A DNA stretch of 6,779 bases from Lentisphaerota bacterium (lineage in GTDB: Bacteria; Verrucomicrobiota; Kiritimatiellia; JAAZAB01), in NCBI GenBank assembly GCA_016199105.1, contig JACQHI010000064.1, positions 1 to 6,779 on the forward strand, read 5' to 3'. Positions 1 to 5,794 of this stretch are shown here, in pieces. Made by a program: the position numbers and the translations under genes. Each line of letters begins with the position of its first letter. The stretch's first letter is position 1. The notes under the pieces are model-generated. The model saw only the letters and a list, made by a program, of their open reading frames with translations. It searched no databases and had not been told where the DNA came from.

Positions 1-713
1 AGCGAATACATGTCCGCGCGTACGTCCACCTTCGCAGAATCCTCGAACTGTTCCGGGCTCATGTAATTCGGCGTGCCCAACAAGGTACTGGACAGCGTCA
101 GTACCGCCTGCGCCGACACGCTCTTCGCCAGCCCGAAGTCCACCAACTTGGGTTCCCCTGTTTTATCCAGCAGGATATTCGAGGGCTTGATGTCGCGGTG
201 CAGCAACTGGTGCTCGTTCCACGCATAGGCCAGGGCGGAGGCCAGCTTCCGCGTCAGCGCAAGGGCCGGCTGTTCCGCCAGGTAGCCCTCGCGTTTGATC
301 CGGGCTGCCAACGATTCGCCCTGGATATAGGCCATCGCGAAATACAGGATGCCGGCATCCTCGCCGGCATCGTGGGCGGTGACGATGTTCGGATGCTCCA
401 GCCGGGCGAGCAACCTCAGCTCGTGCAGGAACCGGTCCGACATCTCCTGCTGCATGCCGAGGTGTTGCGGCAGAATCTTGAGCGCCACCGTGCGATCCAT
501 CGAGAGTTGGCGGGCGATGTAAATTTCGCCCATGCCGCCCGCGGCGAGTTTCCGCTCGATATGGAAGCCCCCGATGGTGGCGCCAGGCCCGATGCCCTGC
601 TTGGGAATCGTGATGGGCTTGCCGCAATGCGGACAGGCCACCTGCGCACCGACGGCTGTGCTCTCGACTTCCAGCGAACCCTGGCAGTGGACACATGAAA
701 AGCGGATCAACAT
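1..713 (-). CDS. Zinc-ribbon Ser/Thr protein kinase (C-terminal part beyond window edge)
   Basis: Bacterial Hanks-type serine/threonine kinase that transfers ATP phosphate to protein Ser/Thr. The first 237 residues are in the window and the frame is still open at base 1. Residues 1-35 hold a small zinc ribbon (C7-x2-C10, C27-x2-C30). The kinase domain starts near residue 48 with the glycine loop AAGGMG (58-62), VALK with the ATP lysine K79, helix-C glutamate E98, catalytic loop HRDIKPSN (172-179, D174, N179), DFG (192-194) and activation-segment end GTPNYMSPE (213-221). All core catalytic residues seen so far are intact, so it should be active. ATG at 711-713 is preceded by GGGAG 6 nt upstream, and AGGAGG overlaps the hepT stop. 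It starts 18 nt after hepT, so co-transcription with the toxin-antitoxin pair is likely. The substrate and the C-terminal part (often a membrane span or sensor domains) cannot be seen. Confidence 0.93.
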   Translation of the reverse strand, partial: MLIRFSCVHCQGSLEVESTAVGAQVACPHCGKPITIPKQGIGPGATIGGFHIERKLAAGGMGEIYIARQLSMDRTVALKILPQHLGMQQEMSDRFLHELRLLARLEHPNIVTAHDAGEDAGILYFAMAYIQGESLAARIKREGYLAEQPALALTRKLASALAYAWNEHQLLHRDIKPSNILLDKTGEPKLVDFGLAKSVSAQAVLTLSSTLLGTPNYMSPEQFEDSAKVDVRADMYS

Positions 714-731
714 GGGGGTCTCCCAAGCCTC

Positions 732-1088
732 CTATGGCTCTGGCTGTTCCAGGGTTTCCGTCTGGAGCAGTTCCATGACCTGCCGCCGCAGCACCGGGAC
801 ATCATCGGTGGCTGTTGCCCATACAATATCCCACTGCACCGCGAAGTATGCATGGACGGCAATATTACGGAACGCGATAATATCGCGCCATTCCACATGA
901 GGGTGCGACTCGCAAAAGGCTTGCGAGAGGTGGGCGGCCGCTTCACCCATCACGGAGAGCTTCTGGAGAGTGGCGGCTTTATGGAGTTCGTCGGCCATGA
1001 ACGCCGAGGCATCCATTCCCGCCAGAAAGGCCTGAATCATGTCGCAGGCCTCAATGATGTCTTGCAAGTAGAGGCGCTCACGCCGCAT
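732..1088 (-). CDS. hepT: HepT-like HEPN ribonuclease toxin (DUF86), type VII toxin-antitoxin
   Basis: A 118-residue, probably all-helical HEPN protein of the HepT/DUF86 family. The diagnostic RNase motif R-x4-H-x-Y is present as RNIAVHAY: R74 and H79 are the predicted catalytic pair, and Y81 is the tyrosine that the partner antitoxin AMPylates in characterised MntA/HepT systems. The GEAA segment (48-51) and the following DIVW also match the family pattern. The length is normal for the family and the gene looks intact. Its ATG overlaps the end of the upstream nucleotidyltransferase gene by 11 nt (shared bases read ATGCGGCGTGA), which implies translational coupling with antitoxin first and toxin second. 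Its stop TAG (732-734) merges with the ribosome binding site of the downstream kinase. Family assignment is firm; RNase activity and toxicity are inferred from homologues. Confidence 0.93.
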   Translation of the reverse strand: MRRERLYLQDIIEACDMIQAFLAGMDASAFMADELHKAATLQKLSVMGEAAAHLSQAFCESHPHVEWRDIIAFRNIAVHAYFAVQWDIVWATATDDVPVLRRQVMELLQTETLEQPEP

Positions 1089-1383
1089 ACAACACTCGCG
1101 CGGTGGCCAGAATATGATCGCGAATGACCGCCTTCAGTCCGTCCTTGGGGACTAAATCGACTTTGCGCCCCACGAGGCCTTCGAGTTCACGTTGCATTCT
1201 GGCGAGTGTCAGAAAGGTCACCCGTGCCGCCGGTTGGAAGCTGACCAACAGATCCACATCGCTATCGGGACGGTGACGCCGGCTGAGCATTGACCCAAAA
1301 AGAGCGATCTCGCGCACCTGGTATTGGCGGCAGAAGCGCGCGAGTTCTTCAAGGGGAATGTGCAAAGGCGCGGCTTCGTTCAT
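1078..1383 (-). CDS. mntA: MntA-type minimal nucleotidyltransferase antitoxin
   Basis: A 101-residue minimal nucleotidyltransferase. The signature GS-x10-DxD is complete: G30-S31, then D42 and D44 in DSDVD. The third metal-binding carboxylate is D76 in GRKVDLV. In characterised type VII systems this enzyme adds AMP groups from ATP to the tyrosine of the HepT motif and so silences the RNase. I chose ATG at 1381-1383 because AGGA sits 7 nt upstream and the family fold begins shortly after. The frame stays open up to 1515, but the extra 44 residues do not look like the family, and the ATG at 1417-1419 has its only GGAG directly abutting it. The stop falls inside hepT (11-nt overlap). The upstream gap of 153 nt separates it from the bio genes, so it probably has its own promoter. 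Confidence 0.92.
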   Translation of the reverse strand: MNEAAPLHIPLEELARFCRQYQVREIALFGSMLSRRHRPDSDVDLLVSFQPAARVTFLTLARMQRELEGLVGRKVDLVPKDGLKAVIRDHILATARVLYAA

Positions 1384-1536
1384 CGTCGTTCCTGTCTGAA
1401 GACATCCAAGCGGGTCCATCTCCAAAGTTAGGGAGTCGAAAACAAGGTGACACGGTTCGGGTAACTTTGCAAGCTCTAACAACAGCTCTAACACGGAATT
1501 CCAGCAATTCTGCAATCGATTTTTGGCCGAAAAACT
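1384..1536. other. Intergenic region between bioH and mntA with a short direct repeat
   Basis: 153 nt between the end of the biotin genes and mntA. It contains two direct copies of AGCTCTAACA (1472-1481 and 1484-1493, 12-nt period) and a small inverted repeat GAATT-5 nt-AATTC (1496-1510). An A/T-rich mirror-like stretch around GGCC (1520-1534) lies just after the bioH stop. The 10-nt tandem copies could be an operator or chance; no convincing -35/-10 pair was found for mntA. Confidence 0.4.
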
Positions 1537-2277
1537 CTACGGCTGTAAAAACCGGTCGATGGCCGCGGCCACGCGATCCGGATATTGGATCGGCAGCGCA
1601 TGCCCCGCGCCCTCGAACCAGAGGGGGCCATCCGCCTTTAATCCCGAGCACAGCCGTTCGGCCACTTTCCGGGGAATGATCCGGTCTTCCGTCCCATGCA
1701 ACACGAGAGTTGGAAGCCCGATCGCCCCGAACCGATCCCGAAAATCGGCGACCCGGAGATACTCCAGCCCCTCCGCCAGTTCCTCCACACCCGACGCCAA
1801 CACGGTTTGCGCCTCCGCCGCAAGCCGGTCCGACGGCAGGATTTCAGGCGCAAAGGTGTCCGCGACGAATCGCCGCACAATGTCTTCAGGATTCCGCTTC
1901 AAGCCCCGCGCCATGGCGCGAAGATTCGCGGGCGGCACGCCCTCTCCAACCGGCGAAACGAAAGAGGACGTGGACGACATCAATATCATGCGATCGACAA
2001 GGGCCTTCCCCTCGAGTATCGCTTCCAGGAGGACCAGTCCGCCCATGGACCAGCCGACGGGCGCCACGCTTTCCCCGTCTTTCCCGAGCCGGCGCAACAA
2101 ACCGGCCGCATAGGGCGAGAGGAAGTCCGCCGGGGCTCCCTCCGCCGCTGCGCCCAACTCGAGAACCGAAGTCCGTTCCACCGCGTGACCCCGGGCGGTC
2201 AGGCTGTCGCCCAGCTCCCGCAACGCGTCACCCTTGAAGCCCCACCCGGCAATCAATAATATCGGGCGCGGCTTCAT
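1537..2277 (-). CDS. bioH: BioH-like pimeloyl-ACP methyl ester carboxylesterase (alpha/beta hydrolase)
   Basis: A 246-residue cytoplasmic alpha/beta hydrolase. The catalytic triad is visible: S77 in the nucleophile elbow GWSMGG (75-80), D198 in LHGTEDRIIP, and H226 in EGAGHALP. An N-terminal LLIAGWGF segment probably supplies the oxyanion hole. In the BioC-BioH route this enzyme removes the methyl group from pimeloyl-ACP methyl ester, freeing pimeloyl-ACP for BioF. Length and motif spacing are close to those of E. coli BioH (256 aa). Its ATG overlaps the bioF stop in an ATGA arrangement (4 nt), so it is translationally coupled to bioF. That neighbourhood is the main reason to prefer BioH over a generic hydrolase. 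The stop is TAG (1537-1539). Hydrolase fold is near certain; exact substrate is inferred from context. Confidence 0.88.
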   Translation of the reverse strand: MKPRPILLIAGWGFKGDALRELGDSLTARGHAVERTSVLELGAAAEGAPADFLSPYAAGLLRRLGKDGESVAPVGWSMGGLVLLEAILEGKALVDRMILMSSTSSFVSPVGEGVPPANLRAMARGLKRNPEDIVRRFVADTFAPEILPSDRLAAEAQTVLASGVEELAEGLEYLRVADFRDRFGAIGLPTLVLHGTEDRIIPRKVAERLCSGLKADGPLWFEGAGHALPIQYPDRVAAAIDRFLQP

Positions 2278-3461
2278 ACCACGCCCTGCCCGTGCGCCGT
2301 TCGAACGAGTATCGTTGCCGCTCTCTCCAAATCCTCCTCCGTATGGGCGAGTGTCAGCGATAACCGCAGGCGGGCGCTCCCCTCCGGGACCGTCGGCGGC
2401 CGGATGGCCACGGCAATGATGCCTTCCTTCCGCAGAACCTCGGCCCAGGCCAGTGACCTGGCATTATCGCCGACGAGCACGGGAACGATCTGGCTGGCGG
2501 ACCCGCCGGTGTTCAAGCCCTCCCGGCGAAGACGCTCCCGGAAGCGTGAGGCTCTCGCCAGCAAGGTCGCGCCGCCGTTCGGATTCCGTTCCAGCGCCTC
2601 CAGCGCGCCCAACCCCGCTCCCGCGACGGCCGGCGGCAGGGCCGTGCTGAAAACAAACGACCGCGCCCGGTTCACCAGCCACCGCTTCACAAGCTCCGAT
2701 GACGCCACAAAGCCGCCATATCCGCCCAGCGCCTTGCTCAAGGTGCCCATGCCCACATGCACGGCGCCTTCAAGCCCGGCTTCCCGCACGCACCCGGCGC
2801 CGCCGGGCCCGAAAATCCCCGTCGCATGGGCTTCATCCACCATGACCATCGCCCCGCCCGATGCCGCCGCGGCGACCAGTTCCTTGAGGGGCGCCACATC
2901 GCCCTCCATGCTGAACACGGATTCCGTGATCACCAGCGAACGGCCGGGTCCCGGATGTTTCCGTATCAGCTCAGCCAGATGATCCGGTTCGTTGTGGCGG
3001 AACCGGAACAGCCGAGCGCCGCTCAACAGGATGCCGTCAATGAGGCTGGCATGCGCCAGGCGATCCGCGAACACGCGGTCCTCTTTGCCGACCAGCGCCG
3101 GAATCGTTCCCACATTCGCCAGGAATCCGCTCCCGAACAGGAGAGCCGCCGGCGTTCCCTTCAAAGCGGCCAGCCGCTGTTCCAGACGCTCATGCACCGG
3201 CAGTGTGCCCGTAACGAGCCGGGACGCGCCCGCGCCCGCGCCGTAGTCCCGGAGCGCGCGCGCGGCCCCCTCCAGAACGTCGGGTTGATGCGCCAGGTCG
3301 AGGTAGTCGTTCGATGAAAAATTGAGGATCTCGCGCCCGTCCAGAGTCAATTTTCCGCCGGCGCCGGGCTGGACCCGGAGCGAGCGTTCTGCGTTTTGCC
3401 GCCGCAGCGATTCCAGCCGCGGCTCGATCCACGATAAGGTATTTTCGAACAGCGGGTTCAC
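2274..3461 (-). CDS. bioF: 8-amino-7-oxononanoate synthase (KAPA synthase)
   Basis: A 395-residue PLP enzyme of the alpha-oxoamine synthase family. It condenses pimeloyl-ACP (or CoA) with L-alanine to give 7-keto-8-aminopelargonate, the first ring-building step of biotin synthesis. PLP-site residues are visible: K243 in GTLSKALGG as the Schiff-base lysine, D209 and H212 in VDEAHATGIFGPGGAG, and H137 in LAHASLIDG. FSSNDYLDLA (48-57) is the usual substrate-side segment. Length matches E. coli BioF (384 aa). The start is GTG at 3459-3461, the only usable start before the conserved region because an in-frame TGA lies 2 codons upstream. It has no Shine-Dalgarno at normal distance: AGGA is about 19 nt away. 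The GTG lies inside a short dispersed repeat (GGTTCACGGTT). bioH follows with a 4-nt overlap; bioA, bioB, bioC and bioD are not in the window. Confidence 0.95.
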   Translation of the reverse strand: MNPLFENTLSWIEPRLESLRRQNAERSLRVQPGAGGKLTLDGREILNFSSNDYLDLAHQPDVLEGAARALRDYGAGAGASRLVTGTLPVHERLEQRLAALKGTPAALLFGSGFLANVGTIPALVGKEDRVFADRLAHASLIDGILLSGARLFRFRHNEPDHLAELIRKHPGPGRSLVITESVFSMEGDVAPLKELVAAAASGGAMVMVDEAHATGIFGPGGAGCVREAGLEGAVHVGMGTLSKALGGYGGFVASSELVKRWLVNRARSFVFSTALPPAVAGAGLGALEALERNPNGGATLLARASRFRERLRREGLNTGGSASQIVPVLVGDNARSLAWAEVLRKEGIIAVAIRPPTVPEGSARLRLSLTLAHTEEDLERAATILVRTAHGQGVV

Positions 3462-3480
3462 GGTTCAGCGGTTCACGGTT
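3455..3480. repeat. Two direct copies of an 11-nt repeat covering the bioF start
   Basis: GGTTCACGGTT occurs at 3455-3465 and again at 3470-3480 (15-nt period). Its exact reverse complement, AACCGTGAACC, occurs at 3860-3870. The GTG start codon of bioF (3459-3461) lies in the first copy, so the repeat array runs into the coding sequence. Confidence 0.8.
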
Positions 3481-3603
3481 TCCTGCCACAGCAAATTCGG
3501 ACACTGGTCTCAATATCGGAGAAGAAAATAGCCGCAAAGGCGTAAAAAGCATCAATCCAATAATCCATGATAGCTTTCATTCATTCCCTCATTTGCGCTT
3601 CTT

Positions 3604-3653
3604 GCCACGTCTGCCGCTTTGCGGCCAAGTGGCCACTTGCGAAGCGACGTGGC
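3604..3653. repeat. 50-nt nested palindromic element
   Basis: Outer arms GCCACGTC (3604-3611) and GACGTGGC (3646-3653) are perfect inverted repeats. Inside are a GCCGC-TTT-GCGGC hairpin (3613-3625) and a perfect 14-nt palindrome CAAGTGGCCACTTG (3626-3639). An alternative near-match pairs GCTTTGC (3616-3622) with GCGAAGC (3639-3645). The element is flanked by GCGCTTCTT (3595-3603) and GCGCTTTTT (3652-3660), identical at 8 of 9 bases, which suggests an inserted mobile palindrome. It lies upstream of bioF. Confidence 0.75.
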
Positions 3654-3708
3654 GCTTTTTTGCGGCTCATAAATCCGGTGGGGTCCCCTGGTCTAAACTC
3701 TGGCAGGC

Positions 3709-3730
3709 GGTCAGGCAAGCCTGCCCGAGC
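3709..3730. repeat. Degenerate REP-like hairpin
   Basis: Arm GGTCAGGCA (3709-3717), loop AGCC, arm TGCCCGAGC (3722-3730). It has the same left arm as the hairpins at 3804 and 5752, but the loop is changed and the CTAC foot after the right arm is lost (GAGCGCC follows). It also contains the perfect palindrome CAGGCAAGCCTG (3712-3723). It looks like a decayed member of the family directly beside the composite repeat. Confidence 0.6.
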
Positions 3731-3733
3731 GCC

Positions 3734-3828
3734 GGCCAGGAAATGCCCGGCCTACTTCCGCAATTCCAGTATGTCAGCCATTCTTGGCTGACCTATGTTA
3801 TCGGGTCAGGCAAGAATGCCCGACCTAC
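3734..3828. repeat. BIME-like composite repeat, copy A (three alternating REP-like hairpins)
   Basis: Three hairpins in alternating orientation. Unit 1 (3734-3755, minus): arms GGCC around a degenerate centre, ending in CCTAC, so the minus strand reads GTAG at its foot. Unit 2 (3769-3792, plus): foot GTAT, perfect 8-bp arms GTCAGCCA and TGGCTGAC, loop TTCT. Unit 3 (3804-3828, minus): arms GGTCAGGCA and TGCCCGACC (8 of 9 paired) around AGAA, then TAC, giving a GTAG foot on the minus strand. Units are spaced by 13 and 11 nt. A 5' GTAG tetranucleotide followed by an imperfect palindrome, in alternating orientation, is the architecture of REP/BIME elements. Confidence 0.82.
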
Positions 3829-3859
3829 TTCCGGATTCGCCGCAAGTCAGCCCTTCCCT

Positions 3860-3870
3860 AACCGTGAACC
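3860..3870. repeat. Inverted copy of the 11-nt bioF-start repeat
   Basis: AACCGTGAACC, the exact reverse complement of the units at 3455-3465 and 3470-3480. Related fragments (AACCGTGAC at 3875-3883 and AACCGTTGAACC at 3915-3926) follow, so this is part of a looser low-complexity array. Confidence 0.6.
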
Positions 3871-3886
3871 TCCCAACCGTGACTTG

Positions 3887-3915
3887 TCCGCCATAGCCTC
3901 CCAGGCGACGGCGGA
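3887..3915. repeat. CCGCC/GGCGG palindrome, copy 1
   Basis: Arms TCCGCC (3887-3892) and GGCGGA (3910-3915) are perfectly complementary. The internal CCATAGC is shared with the palindrome at 5706-5732, so both belong to one short repeat family. It lies about 40 nt downstream of the araB stop. No T-run follows on the minus strand, so an mRNA 3'-end stabilising role is more plausible than intrinsic termination. Confidence 0.7.
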
Positions 3916-3956
3916 ACCGTTGAACCCTGCCCTGGTTTATCTTACATGGGCGTTGT

Positions 3957-5621
3957 TCATTCCTGCGCTCCGGCCTTGATCGCCAGAAGATCCTTCATCA
4001 CGCGATAGACCGGCTGGGGTCCGGACACGCCGAAGGCGTCATGCAAAACCGAGTAATGGGCATACAGCTTCCGATAGACCGCCGCGCGGGCGGGATCAGG
4101 ATGGAACACCTTGCCCTTCACGCCGGTCATGGCCTCAACGGCCGCCTCGATCGAGGAATGCGCGCCCGCCACCAGCGCCCCGGCAATGGCCGCGCCCAGC
4201 GCGCAGGTCTGCGACGAGCGCGAGATAAACATCGGCCGGTTCAGCACATCCGCATAAATCTGCATGAAAAACCCGTTCTTCTCCGCAATGCCCCCGCAGC
4301 AGACCACGCGTTCGATCGGCACGCCATGGGATTCGATCCGGTTGACGATCGTGAGGGCGCCGAAAGCGGTGGCTTCGATCAGAGCCCGATAGATCTCCGC
4401 GCGCGTGGTGTGGAGCGTGGTGCCCACGAGCAGGCCCGTCAACTGGGGATCCACGAGGATCGTCCGGTTCCCGTTGTTCCAATCCAGGGCGACAAGCCCG
4501 CTTTCTCCCGGTTTCAACGCTTTCGCTTCCTTCGTCAGCCGCACCTGCAGGGCGTCGCTGCCCATGCACACGACATTGGTAAACCAGCGGAAAATATCGC
4601 CGACGGCCGACTGGCCCGCTTCGATCCCGAAATACCCGGGGAGCACGGACCCGTCCACAATCCCGCAGACTCCGGGAATATCCGGCACCGACGCGTTGTT
4701 CCGGGCCACCAGGATATCGCAGGTGGACGTGCCGATGATCTTGACCAGCGTGCCCGTCTTGATTCCCGAGCCCACACCGCCCAGGTGCGCGTCAAAAGCG
4801 CCCGCCGCCACGGGGATGCCCGCGGTCAGGCCCAGCTTCTCCGCCCACTCAGGACACAATCGCCCGGCCGCCGTATCGATCGAATACGCCCGGGCCGGCA
4901 TGCGCCGGCGCAGTTCCGCCAGCCGGGAATCCAGCCGGCCCAGGAACTCGGCATCCGGGAATCCGCCCCACGCGGCGTTGTAGAGTGCTTTATGGCCCGC
5001 CGCGCAAACGCCCCGGATCACGGCCTCCGGCTTCCGAACCCCGCACAGCACGGCGGGAATGAAATCGGCCAATTCGAGCCAGGCCGCCGTCTCGCCGAAC
5101 AGCCCCGGATCCGTCTTGAGGCAATGCCAGAGCTTGGACCAGTACCATTCCGAGGAATAGATGCCGCCGCATTTGGCCAGGTAGTGCGGCCGCATCGCGC
5201 GGGCCGTTTCCGTGATGCTCGCCGCCTCCTCGAAGGCGGTGTGGTCCTTCCACAGCCAGGCCTGGGCGTTCAGATTCTTTTTGTATTTCTTTTGCAGGCA
5301 CATCGGCTGGTTGGCCGCGTCCACCGGAATCGGGGTCGAGCCGGTCGTATCGACGCCCAGGCCGATGATGTCCGCGGGCGAGATTCGGGCGGCGCTCTTC
5401 GCCTTTTTCAGCGCGGCCCGCACGACTTTTTCCAGCCCGGCGACATAATCCACCGGTGACTGGCGCGCCAACAGGTGATTCTTCCGGTCCAGCAAAATGC
5501 CTTCCGTGCCGCTGAAATACGGCGTCACGGCCGTTGCCGCCTCCCGGCCGGTGGCCGCGTCCACCACCAGCGCCCTGACGGAATTCGTCCCGTAATCCAC
5601 GCCGATCGTATATCGCGCCAT
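3957..5621 (-). CDS. araB: L-ribulokinase
   Basis: A 554-residue FGGY-family carbohydrate kinase of the AraB branch (E. coli AraB is 566 aa). It phosphorylates L-ribulose to L-ribulose 5-phosphate with ATP in the cytoplasm, the second step of L-arabinose use. The N-terminal phosphate-binding motif GVDYGTNSVRALVVD is at residues 7-21. VDTTGST (90-96) and WKDHTA (124-129) are sugar-site segments. AGAFDAHLGGVG (273-284) contains the likely catalytic base D277. GTSTCD (297-302), the FGGY-type EATAFG (416-421) and CCGGIAEKN (441-449) form the ATP side. The gene is intact. The ATG at 5619-5621 has AGGAG 5 nt upstream. It lies 173 nt downstream of araD in the same direction, and that spacer carries composite repeat B. 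araA is absent from the window. Confidence 0.95.
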   Translation of the reverse strand: MARYTIGVDYGTNSVRALVVDAATGREAATAVTPYFSGTEGILLDRKNHLLARQSPVDYVAGLEKVVRAALKKAKSAARISPADIIGLGVDTTGSTPIPVDAANQPMCLQKKYKKNLNAQAWLWKDHTAFEEAASITETARAMRPHYLAKCGGIYSSEWYWSKLWHCLKTDPGLFGETAAWLELADFIPAVLCGVRKPEAVIRGVCAAGHKALYNAAWGGFPDAEFLGRLDSRLAELRRRMPARAYSIDTAAGRLCPEWAEKLGLTAGIPVAAGAFDAHLGGVGSGIKTGTLVKIIGTSTCDILVARNNASVPDIPGVCGIVDGSVLPGYFGIEAGQSAVGDIFRWFTNVVCMGSDALQVRLTKEAKALKPGESGLVALDWNNGNRTILVDPQLTGLLVGTTLHTTRAEIYRALIEATAFGALTIVNRIESHGVPIERVVCCGGIAEKNGFFMQIYADVLNRPMFISRSSQTCALGAAIAGALVAGAHSSIEAAVEAMTGVKGKVFHPDPARAAVYRKLYAHYSVLHDAFGVSGPQPVYRVMKDLLAIKAGAQE

Positions 5622-5648
5622 AACCTCTCCTATTTGAGTTTGTCGTTG

Positions 5649-5776
5649 CGGACAAGAATGCCCGACCTACTTCAGCAATCCCAGTATGTCAGCCATTCCC
5701 TTGGCCCGCCATAGCTTCTTAGCGGAGGCGGCTGGCTGACCTATCTTATTGGGTCAGGCAAGAATGCCCGACCTAC
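5649..5776. repeat. BIME-like composite repeat, copy B, interrupted by another palindrome
   Basis: Same plan and orientation as copy A. Unit 1 (5649-5670, minus): CGGACA and TGCCCG arms around AGAA, ending CCTAC. Unit 2 (from 5684, plus): foot GTAT and left arm GTCAGCCA (5688-5695), with its right arm TGGCTGAC displaced to 5733-5740. Unit 3 (5752-5776, minus): arms GGTCAGGCA and TGCCCGACC, loop AGAA, then TAC. Spacers of 13 and 11 nt match copy A. About 31 nt of extra sequence sits inside unit 2. Confidence 0.82.
5706..5732. repeat. CCGCC/GGCGG palindrome, copy 2, nested in composite repeat B
   Basis: Arms CCGCC (5706-5710) and GGCGG (5727-5731) enclose ATAGCTTCTTAGCGGA. It shares CCGCCATAGC with the palindrome at 3887-3915. 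It is bounded by TGGC on the left (5702-5705) and TGGC on the right (5733-5736), whereas the uninterrupted copy A has a single TGGC at the same point (3785-3788). Confidence 0.75.
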
Positions 5777-5794
5777 TACGGCTGACAGAGAGGC

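Larger units (their letters stand above)
3462..3956. other. 495-nt repeat-rich intergenic region between araB and bioF
   Basis: No gene is supported here; the short plus-strand open frames have no recognisable protein content and run through repeats. From the bioF side it holds: an A/T-richer stretch (about 3525-3595) that could carry the bioF promoter, where the minus strand has TTGATG and TATTTT 19 nt apart, a weak match; a multi-palindrome element (3604-3653); a degenerate hairpin (3709-3730); the composite BIME-like repeat (3734-3828); an inverted copy of the bioF-start repeat (3860-3870); and a CCGCC/GGCGG palindrome (3887-3915). No hairpin followed by a T-run on the minus strand was found after araB, so a classical intrinsic terminator is not visible. 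Confidence 0.7.
5622..5794. other. araD-araB spacer filled by a repeat
   Basis: 173 nt between two co-oriented arabinose genes, almost entirely occupied by composite repeat B. Only the last ~25 nt before araB (with its AGGAG site) look gene-associated. CCTACTACGG (5772-5781) at the repeat end is perfectly complementary to CCGTAGTAGG (5820-5829) inside the 3' end of araD, so a transcript could also pair across the araD stop. Confidence 0.6.

Noticed and set aside
163..726. Minus-strand open frame of 187 codons
   Set aside because: It is frame-shifted relative to the kinase. The HRD, DFG and glycine-loop motifs appear only in the frame starting at 713, which stays open through base 1.
1384..1515. 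N-terminal extension of mntA by 44 residues
   Set aside because: The frame is open, but the ATG at 1383 has a well-spaced AGGA and the extension does not resemble nucleotidyltransferase sequence.
1520..1534. T5-GGCC-A5-like stretch as a terminator for bioF-bioH
   Set aside because: The stem would be only A-T pairs around GGCC with no GC-rich arm; too weak to call an intrinsic terminator.
1290..1679. Plus-strand open frame across the bioH-mntA gap
   Set aside because: It spans the ends of two clear minus-strand genes and has no recognisable content.
3567..3979. Two plus-strand open frames in the araB-bioF gap
   Set aside because: They run through palindromic repeats, have no family resemblance and no good ribosome binding site.
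4041..5459. Long plus-strand open frame of 472 codons
   Set aside because: It lies wholly antisense to araB, whose frame carries the full ribulokinase motifs. Its translation is Arg/His/Gly-rich and low in recognisable structure, as expected for the complement of a GC-rich gene.
3734..5776. CRISPR array
   Set aside because: The repeats are palindromic, alternate in orientation and have fixed 11- and 13-nt spacers that are themselves similar between copies; no cas genes are present.
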